Shown here piece by piece: positions 25,239 to 31,796 of a stretch of 31,796 nt of DNA. This DNA comes from Cymbomonas tetramitiformis (taxonomy: Eukaryota > Chlorophyta > Pyramimonadophyceae > Pyramimonadales > Pyramimonadaceae). Location: positions 1-31,796 of the forward strand of contig LGRX02012763.1 in NCBI GenBank assembly GCA_001247695.2, in the 5' to 3' direction. A program made the position numbers and the translations under genes. Every line of letters begins with the position of its first letter. Position 1 is the stretch's first letter. The notes beneath the pieces are model-generated. The model was given only the letters and a program-made list of their open reading frames with translations. It made no database searches and had not been told where the DNA came from.

Positions 25239-26462
25239 CTACTGAATGCCGCTAATGAAATCCTCAACATTTAACACCACTGCACAACGAGTAAGGAGAT
25301 CCCAATGCCCCTCTACAATCTGCTCAAGTTTGTCCGGCGCGACATTATTCAGTGTGGGGTATGCCACGCACGCGTCTTCCACAATTATTATGCAGTATCC
25401 CAGTTGCTGCGCCGCAAGGGCGGTGTGCAGCACGCACTGGGAAACGTACGCGCCCATGATGACTATGACTGTTGGTGCCGGTTGCTGGGGTGTCACTGCT
25501 TCCAGCAGATTCCTATACGGGCTCGAAGCGAGCTCGGAAATGTTATCTACATGAAAGGCATTCATATTGCTACTCAGGAAAGCGTGGTCCCTTTCCACGG
25601 TGCCTGAAATTGGCCCAAGGGTTTCGAGAAATTTATCAATCCCTGGAGGTGCTCCCACGGCATCATCGGACCGAGTGAGGAACCCCTCACCGCCATCGAA
25701 AAAGGAGTCGGCTCCGGACGACTGGGTTTGCCATGGCCGATACCACTTGGTCCAATTGATACTGATTGATTTGGCGCGACAGTCAGCTAACACCCGCCGG
25801 GCCTGCATTCGGTGGGTGGCAGTGAAATCGGCGGCATGCGACTCCTGAGCATCCAGAAAAAGCACTGACAGGGAACTGGGCTGGAGTATACCACCACCTG
25901 CCTTCAGCGCGGTTTCGATTCCTAACATCGTATACCCGGCGTGCACGCGCGGAGGCGGTGCACGCATGTCGAGTCTGGGAGCGCTGCCTGCTGAGAGGTC
26001 GCTGCTGGCTGCGGCATACACCGTTCCACGATGCATGCATACCATCACCGAGAGCACTGGATAGAGCCAGACCCGCACAGGGGGCGTCAAGATCCATGCG
26101 TAGAAGTGGTGGGGAGCGCTTTTGACATTCATCCGTCCGTCCGTCCGAATGACCTGAACCTGTAACACGGATGTGAGGTCTTCGGAAGGAAAAGCATGTA
26201 CAGCCATCCTCCATGCATTCTGTTCGCGGGGGCGGGCTTGGTTGAAGGCCATTGCCGATTCTGGGGAAGGACGGGTCGCTGGATGGTGTTTCCGCCACAA
26301 TGTTTCCAACTGGCAGACATTGCACACGGTAAATAGATCTAGGACACTCACGCCGTCCGGAATGCCTTCACAAACAAACGCGATGTCAGGGTTATGACCG
26401 ATGACATATGTGTCATACATGTCATACGTGTCATACCTGTCATACATGTCATACCATGTCAT
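25239..26462 (-). CDS. Isochorismatase-like cysteine hydrolase domain protein
   Basis: The minus-strand frame of 407 residues ends with stop at 25239-25241. The second half fits the isochorismatase-like fold. A strand ends in LFLDAQ (D204, the usual catalytic Asp and D-x-Q). A later strand reads VIVIMGAYVSQCVLHTALAA with C343 at the nucleophile position. Then come GYCIIIVEDACVAY and a closing CAVVLNVEDFI. The Lys that completes the triad, normally six residues before the SAF Phe, is not found: at NMNAF the position is Ser. The N-terminal 20 codons are translated from a TGTCATA microsatellite and are unlikely to be real. Residues 20-180 are unrecognised. An internal Met (near residue 70 or 180) or an upstream exon may be the true start. 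The domain call is fairly good and the substrate is unknown. Confidence 0.65.
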   Translation of the reverse strand: MTWYDMYDRYDTYDMYDTYVIGHNPDIAFVCEGIPDGVSVLDLFTVCNVCQLETLWRKHHPATRPSPESAMAFNQARPREQNAWRMAVHAFPSEDLTSVLQVQVIRTDGRMNVKSAPHHFYAWILTPPVRVWLYPVLSVMVCMHRGTVYAAASSDLSAGSAPRLDMRAPPPRVHAGYTMLGIETALKAGGGILQPSSLSVLFLDAQESHAADFTATHRMQARRVLADCRAKSISINWTKWYRPWQTQSSGADSFFDGGEGFLTRSDDAVGAPPGIDKFLETLGPISGTVERDHAFLSSNMNAFHVDNISELASSPYRNLLEAVTPQQPAPTVIVIMGAYVSQCVLHTALAAQQLGYCIIIVEDACVAYPTLNNVAPDKLEQIVEGHWDLLTRCAVVLNVEDFISGIQ

Positions 26463-26518
26463 GTCATGTCATATATTATTATGACAGTCGGTCATGTCAT
26501 ATATTATTATGACAGTCG
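26400..26518. repeat. GTCATAC microsatellite and 28-bp tandem repeat
   Basis: Irregular TGTCATAC(A/G/C) units run from about 26405 to 26462. Two exact 28-bp copies follow at 26463-26490 and 26491-26518, containing TCATATATTATTATGACAG, itself near-palindromic. Related ATGACAGTCG fragments continue to about 26605. Confidence 0.9.
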
Positions 26519-26566
26519 ACAGTATGGTCGATCACGACTGTACAGGTCGAGTCGCGTCATACATTT

Positions 26567-27136
26567 ATGACAGTCGTCAGTACGGTCGACGATGACTGTA
26601 CATGTCGCCAGATGATTATGTCATATCATCAGGCATCCCTGTCATCGAGAGTTCGTATGATTGAACTCGAAGATGGCAAAGCAAAGATACATCTTGGAAA
26701 CAAACCAAGAACCATCTTGGCTTTCAGCATGCGCGGAACTCGCATGCGCAGCATGAACGAACTAGTCGTTACTACCATGCTGGTCGTTCAACCTACGTCT
26801 CGGGTTCACAACCCAATGGCGGTACCATCTAAGATGATGGGTGACGTAGGTATAAAAGTGAGGAAGCGTTGTGCTTCGGCAGATCCTCTTACAGAGACTG
26901 CACTCACAAACCCGCTCATCCGTTCACCTGCATTGCTGTCCAACTTTGCAGTGTTTCATTGTATATTGATAATATATTCACGGCGCTTGTATCTACAGCC
27001 GTATCAGTGGTATTCTGAAAGTCGTCAAGGCACGATACTCGAGAACCCAAGTGGGTGCAGTGATAGACATAGCATATTTAATATTGTTCGCAGGTTTGCA
27101 GGAGGGCGCACATACGACAGCGTTCGCATAAATTGA
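26567..27136. other. Promoter-like stretch, possibly an old LTR
   Basis: A 189-residue plus-strand frame starts inside the TGACAGTCG repeats and shows no domain, so it is not called as a gene. TATAAAA lies at 26851-26857, within sequence of mixed composition. The arrangement (repeat, TATA box, then no coding sequence) would suit a solo LTR, but neither end is defined. Confidence 0.35.
26851..26857 (+). promoter_or_regulatory. TATA-box-like TATAAAA
   Basis: The sequence context is ACGTAGGTATAAAAGTGAGG. No gene is recognised downstream. Confidence 0.35.
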
Positions 27137-28250
27137 ATATCTGCAGCCCGAATAATATACGTTCGCATATCGACAACACAGAAATTGCGCGAGAAGATTT
27201 TCCGCAGCGTACTCGCAGAAACAGCTGATCGCACATATACGCGATAAGGTGTGCATATGGCATATATCGGCGCAGCAATGAAATGTACTCGCATAAATGG
27301 TTCGCGGATATATGCATGTTCGCAGATGCGATAAATCATCGGCAAAATCGTTTCCGCGCGGAAAATCATCAGCGCAGTATCGCAATTTTCATGATTGCGC
27401 TGAATTGCTTTTTGTACGGCTTCATATATGTTGATGCGCGATGGTCGCATACTGCGCGATGGTCACATATTTTGCAGAAGTTGATCGCAGCATGCGCGCG
27501 CTTGCAAGAATCACGTTCGAAAATTGTCTAGAATAATATATGACATAGTGGTCATTGACAGAATTTTGATTTGTACACATGTCAGCGCTCGTATCATATG
27601 CTGATGAATGGCGACGACAATTCATACTTTTCATCAGCAGCGCGCTCGCATTTGTATACAACGTACATCAGCGATTTTTGCAAATCATCTACGCACTGTT
27701 TACAATCACTGCGTGCAATGATTTATGGCCTGTCAGCATAATATATACCTTTCATGATTTCATAAAATGCGAGGAATGCTCGATTTTAGCACGTACAGTT
27801 TTAATGTGTCTACATGCAGTGAGAAGCACACATGTGTACGCGCGATAAAATCATATGTAGAATGATTGTATATATGCAGGAATGCTAAGAGCACATGATC
27901 GCTATGCTGTGGATACATACTGCTGTGAATGCCTTATTATCATACTGCAGCAGATTCCAATATTCTGATGACCACACAAATACTTTTGATCATCAGCATT
28001 ATACTTATCAGCAGCACAATGATCTGTGCACAATATGTGTGTGCAGATTAGCACACACACACATACACTCATTTCACTTACAGCAATCATCAATACACAG
28101 TGCATATACTTCTATATCATGCACACATCTTATGCTGAATGATTGCAATGTTGTGAATGGTACATACTTTATTATACTGTACAGCTTGATCACGATAACA
28201 GCTGTAGTACATAGAGCATAAGCATATTGCAGTGAATGCTAGTCTATATT
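27137..28250. other. No gene seen; sequence rich in TCGCA/TGCGA words
   Basis: Only short chance frames occur. The part to about 27500 is full of TTCGCA, CGCAT and GCGAT words on both strands, including two closely spaced copies of GCGCGATGGTC (about 27437 and 27456). From 27540 on it grades into AT-rich DNA with CA/TG-rich patches. Confidence 0.5.
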
Positions 28251-29374
28251 CGAATCCATGTTGCAAAGGGTGCCTGACAGTAATATCAACACCATAATTA
28301 GTTTGTCGTGCCCTGGTGGAGCCGAGATGCTCTCCAGGTAACATGTACATTCTATGGTGGATTACTTGAAGGAATGCTCACCTGAGCTTCATGTAAAATC
28401 TATCAGTAACTCATTCGTAATGAGATTATCATGGAATTACAACAATCCCTAAACTATATATATCATGTTAGATGTAATCAGTACGTGGTATGCTGACAAT
28501 CTGCATGATAGGTTGTTAGGATATTGTGATATCCATAAAGATCTTGCAAAGTGTGTGCAAGTAAACACACACACACATTAGTACTAATCAGCACAATACA
28601 CTGCACAAACACTAGCATTCATTATACATGTTGACAATACACTGACTCCAAGTGTAATGATCAAGTATTGTATTAATACATAATACATAGATACCATCCA
28701 GCAAACACATGTGCGTGCTGGATGTCAGTGATGGCGATAGTAATGGTAACAGGATAAAACAACATGCTGTAGGGCTGGATGGAGAATATCTCCAGACCCG
28801 AAGGCAGTATCAGTGTTCAATATGCAGCTGGTAACTGCTGAACACTGTCCATGCCATTTTACTATCGCTGGAGCAACATCAATATCTACATTGCATTCTG
28901 ACAGTTGATACAGATGATCACTTCACATGCATGTACCAACTCAGATCAGCAACCATACATGAATTGACAAAAGGTGGTTGTGGACGTACACACACACAAA
29001 CATTGTGTTGTGTAAAAACTGCTTAGATTACATCTAGCAGTGTCCAGATGTATTTGAACACAGAGATATCACTTGATATACTCGTTGTATACATCCAAAT
29101 ATATCTTAGGATCTGACACAACTGTGAATTCATTTACAGTTGATTTATCTTAAATATCACAAGAGAGTGCATTTGCCTCCATGAGTTTCAATCAGAAAAA
29201 CCCACATTACATGTTCACTATACATGTTGATTTTTTGAAATATTCACTGTTGTGCCATGAAAAATATCATGTGCAAAAGTGAAGAATGTTGCAATATTTC
29301 TGTAGCTTGCAACACACACACACTGAGATATGATATATATATTATCCGAAACATGGCTGAAAAAGGCTGTAAAA
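28251..29374. other. AT-rich DNA without recognisable genes
   Basis: No frame of note. Short (AC)n tracts lie at about 28565, 28990 and 29314. A small perfect hairpin, TGGAG-AATAT-CTCCA, lies near 28777. Confidence 0.5.
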
Positions 29375-29860
29375 TCGGTGAAAAATGCTGGCGATAAATT
29401 TCAAAACTGAAATTTCGACCTCATTTTATTTCAAATAATATTTTAATACCTATTGAGGTATGTGAAAATCACAACAACCATGGTCATATCTCGTGTAACA
29501 CCCTAGATATTAGGTGTGTAATATATAGGGGTGAACATATTGGCTGTAACGAAAAATCGGTCAAAATACAATACGTGTAATCTTTTGCAAATTCGGGATT
29601 GATTTTTTTTTGCTATAATGGATATTTATCTATCAAATAACAATCCCTGAAAGACATAACACGTGTAACACCCTGTAACACCCTAATATTTGAATGTGTG
29701 TGTCAGGGGTGTAACGTACCCTCTGCGGAAAATCACTTAACATTCACTTAGGTATTGAATGCAGTTTTGCTTAAAAATCTTTGCAAAAACGTTATACTGC
29801 TTATTTTTTACCTGTATTAGGGTTACTGATATCAAGTAACACCCTAAACATTGTATTGAG
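29375..29860. repeat. Diverged ~170-bp tandem repeat, three units
   Basis: GTAACACCCT occurs at 29495, 29665 (doubled at 29675) and 29836, spaced 170 and 171 bp. Each is preceded by a purine/AT-rich block with AAAATC(G/A). After the first two copies, parts such as AGGGGTG and GTGTG recur at matching offsets. Copies are strongly diverged. Confidence 0.6.
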
Positions 29861-29972
29861 TAACAGGGCCACTGTAACCACATATGCCCTAAAATGCCAG
29901 TTTTATTTCGAAAAACTTCGTTTTTTGGCATTATTATATCATGCTAAATCATCACAGACATGATAATACTGT

Positions 29973-30039
29973 GGGCAACAACCCAAAAACTGCAGGGCTA
30001 CAACCCAAGGACTGTAGGGCTGCAACCCTAAAACTGTAT
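29973..30039. repeat. 22-bp tandem repeat, three copies
   Basis: Units starting at 29973, 29995 and 30017 have the form GGGCT(A/G)CAACCC followed by AA(A/G)ACTGTA. A related GGGCTGCATCCC unit appears twice near 31390 and 31435. Confidence 0.75.
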
Positions 30040-30994
30040 GAGCTGCTTTCTATAAGGACTGCAAGCTATAAATATAAGCTATAAGGTATATAAACAACTG
30101 ACTGCCTATGTATTCACACTTCCTCAAGGGGGGAAGAAGGTGGATAAAATTCATACATATCCATTTCATATTCCGATCTGGTGATTTCTGATAGATTGCT
30201 TTTGATAAAATCACTGCATCCATAAATAACGTTGAAATCTGTACAACGTTAAATCCACTATCACTAATAAAGTGTAAACTTGGATGGGAAACTATATCCC
30301 AATGACTATAAGTTGACTCTTGCTCAGCATTTACATTCTCGAGTAAGTTTGGAATGCTGAACTATATACATAACATATAACCTGATACCATGCTTAATTG
30401 CATTTCCTGGATCAGAAGATGATAGTTATATAATATATATATATATGTATATATCCCACCAGATATACTTTGGCACTATAGCTGTATATAAGAGTGGGAA
30501 GGACAAGTGCATCGCTGTAAGACTGGTTGATGTAGTCCCAGTGCTGAAGGCAGAATTTGGCACCTGAATAACAGCTGATAACTGTTGGTGACCATCATGC
30601 AAGACCTTCCAAGCGTAACTCCTTTGATCCTAAGATGCAAGTGAATTGTTCATAAATGTTGACATCACATAAAAGCATTCTGATAAAAACCCTATATATT
30701 CATATGAGATGTCGTCACTACAATGACATGCGGGTTTTTGGATCGTCGAAATAAGTATAACTCCGATGAATTCATTAGTACAGAATAAGCTGTTGAGATT
30801 ATTCTCCGGCTGGATTGCAATCATTCACAATCCCTGTACATTCCGGTGACAAAATATTGCACTGGACTGATCACCACATTGGTATAATCTGTGATATATA
30901 AGTCACCAGAGAAAGCATTGCAATCAGCACAATGTTGTCTAGACTCACAAAGATGAGTAACATATATTATTAGATGTAATAAACAGAGGCACAA
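30040..30994. other. AT-rich DNA without recognisable genes
   Basis: It holds TATATAAAC followed by a CTCAAGGGGGGAAG motif at about 30088-30135 and an (AT)7 tract at 30433-30446. No frame above about 65 codons is convincing. Confidence 0.5.
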
Positions 30995-31060
30995 TGTGAC
31001 CTACGCTAAAATCGCGTATGCTCGGGCACTGTATTGTGACCTGCGCTAAGATCGTGTATG
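30995..31060. repeat. 40-bp spaced direct repeat
   Basis: TGTGACCT(A/G)CGCTAA(A/G)ATCG(C/T)GTATG occurs at 30995-31020 and 31035-31060. A weaker relative (ATGACCCACGCTGATGACG) lies at about 31364. Confidence 0.75.
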
Positions 31061-31387
31061 CATGGACACAACATGACTCGTGCCAATGACGTGGACATAT
31101 TTTTTGCCACGACATCACATCTGAAATCAATGAATCACTCAGAGAGAAGGTGTTGACATCAGTATACCACCATTATATATATAGTCATGAGGATTTTAAA
31201 GAAGACATAGTCTCTCCGATATTGACAAACATGGTACATATATATATATATCCATGCTCTCTGATCATATTGACATCCCACAGCATACGATAATGGTAAT
31301 AGCAAACCACTTCGCTGCTGGAGGGTAGTGTTGTATTTTATACAGCACATGCATGGGCACTATATGACCCACGCTGATGACGTGAAT
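31061..31387. other. AT-rich DNA without recognisable genes
   Basis: It contains an (AT)7 tract at 31238-31251 and an imperfect TATATATAT at about 31174. No coding evidence. Confidence 0.5.
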
Positions 31388-31575
31388 TCGGGCTGCATCC
31401 CAAGAACTGCAATGCACCTTCGGTGCAATAAGGGGCTGCATCCCGAGAACTGCTATCCAGCTTCATAGTAAGCTATCACGTCATCACATAGAGGTCGGAC
31501 CTCTGTTGTATTTAAACGGCGCTTGACAACCGCCTAGCAATACACTTCCTTGAGGGGGGAAGATGATAAGCTAAA
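31388..31575. repeat. LTR-like relic related to the 29973-30145 segment
   Basis: Two GGGCTGCATCCC(A/G)AGAACTGC units at 31388 and 31435 are followed by a perfect 15-base palindrome AGAGGTCGGACCTCT (31490-31504), TATTTAAA at 31509-31516, and ACACTTCCTTGAGGGGGGAAG at about 31542. The same order (GGGCTGCAACCC units, TATATAAAC, CACTTCCTCAAGGGGGGAAG) is seen at 29973-30137. Confidence 0.5.
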
Positions 31576-31796
31576 AATACAACTAAAACCAAATAAATAA
31601 TAAAGACAAATAATAAAATAAAACAATTAAGTTGCATCATCGTTTTTGCTTTGGTAAGCCTGACTATATACAGTCAAACCATGCAGAACTCCATGAAGTT
31701 GACACATATAAGTATCAAACATTTCTAAGGTCATCAGCCATGACATACATATGAGCTTGATTTTGAAGACCTAGACATTGTATACATCTGGTCTAG
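31576..31796. other. AT-rich right edge, nothing recognised
   Basis: An A-rich stretch at about 31570-31630 (AAATAAATAATAAAG words) is followed by mixed AT-rich DNA. Confidence 0.5.

Noticed and set aside
26795..26825. tRNA T-arm-like GGGTTCACAACCC
   Set aside because: The loop does not match TTCRANY, the stem has a mismatch, and no cloverleaf can be drawn around it.
26567..27136. 189-codon plus-strand frame
   Set aside because: It starts within tandem repeats, lacks any domain, and crosses promoter-like and AT-rich sequence.
27895..28221. 108-codon frame in CA-rich DNA
   Set aside because: Composition is low complexity and His/Tyr-rich, with no domain; fits chance in AT-rich sequence.

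Overview
The window looks like nuclear DNA of a eukaryote, most likely a microalga. The reasons are GT-AG introns that join reading frames exactly, a long-terminal-repeat (LTR) chromovirus, a LINE-type retroelement, a Tnp2/Plavaka-like DNA transposon, and no sign of bacterial operons. The algal assignment is an inference: the high-GC coding regions and the types of enzyme carried by the elements fit green algae best, but no species marker is visible.

Layout. (1) 1-4544: 3' part of a LINE-type element. One reading frame, open at the left edge, holds a winged-helix-like region, a PCIF1-like N6-adenine methyltransferase domain, an RNase H domain, a zinc knuckle and a C-terminal nuclease-like domain. 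(2) 4592-15047: a chain of plus-strand genes. These are an OTU-family cysteine protease gene with a tandemly duplicated exon-intron unit, an 898-residue protein with five 29-residue repeats, two unrecognised reading frames (10585-11367 and 11202-11576), and a three-exon transposase resembling Tnp2/Plavaka (CMC superfamily). A TTTACC/GGTAAA repeat array at 15295-15612, followed by CAGTG, may be the right end of that transposon. (3) about 15626-24537: a 5'-truncated Ty3/gypsy chromovirus. It has a protease, reverse transcriptase, RNase H, a Dam-like adenine methyltransferase, an integrase, a chromodomain fused to a C5-cytosine methyltransferase, a polypurine tract and a 430-bp 3' LTR. Its pol is broken by frameshifts, stops and a 0.65-kb inserted element with inverted repeats, but the cytosine methyltransferase frame is intact. 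(4) 24538-25238: an 83-bp tandem repeat array and unassigned DNA. (5) 25239-26462, minus strand: a gene with an isochorismatase-like hydrolase domain. (6) 26400-31796: increasingly AT-rich DNA with no convincing gene, containing short tandem repeats, a diverged ~170-bp tandem repeat and LTR-like relics.

The common thread is that three unrelated mobile elements lie side by side and each carries or adjoins an enzyme that modifies nucleic acid or protein: a PCIF1-like methyltransferase in the LINE, an OTU protease beside the Tnp2 transposase, and Dam-like plus C5 methyltransferases in the chromovirus. Whether the OTU and 898-residue genes belong to the DNA transposon is not settled, because no left terminus was found.
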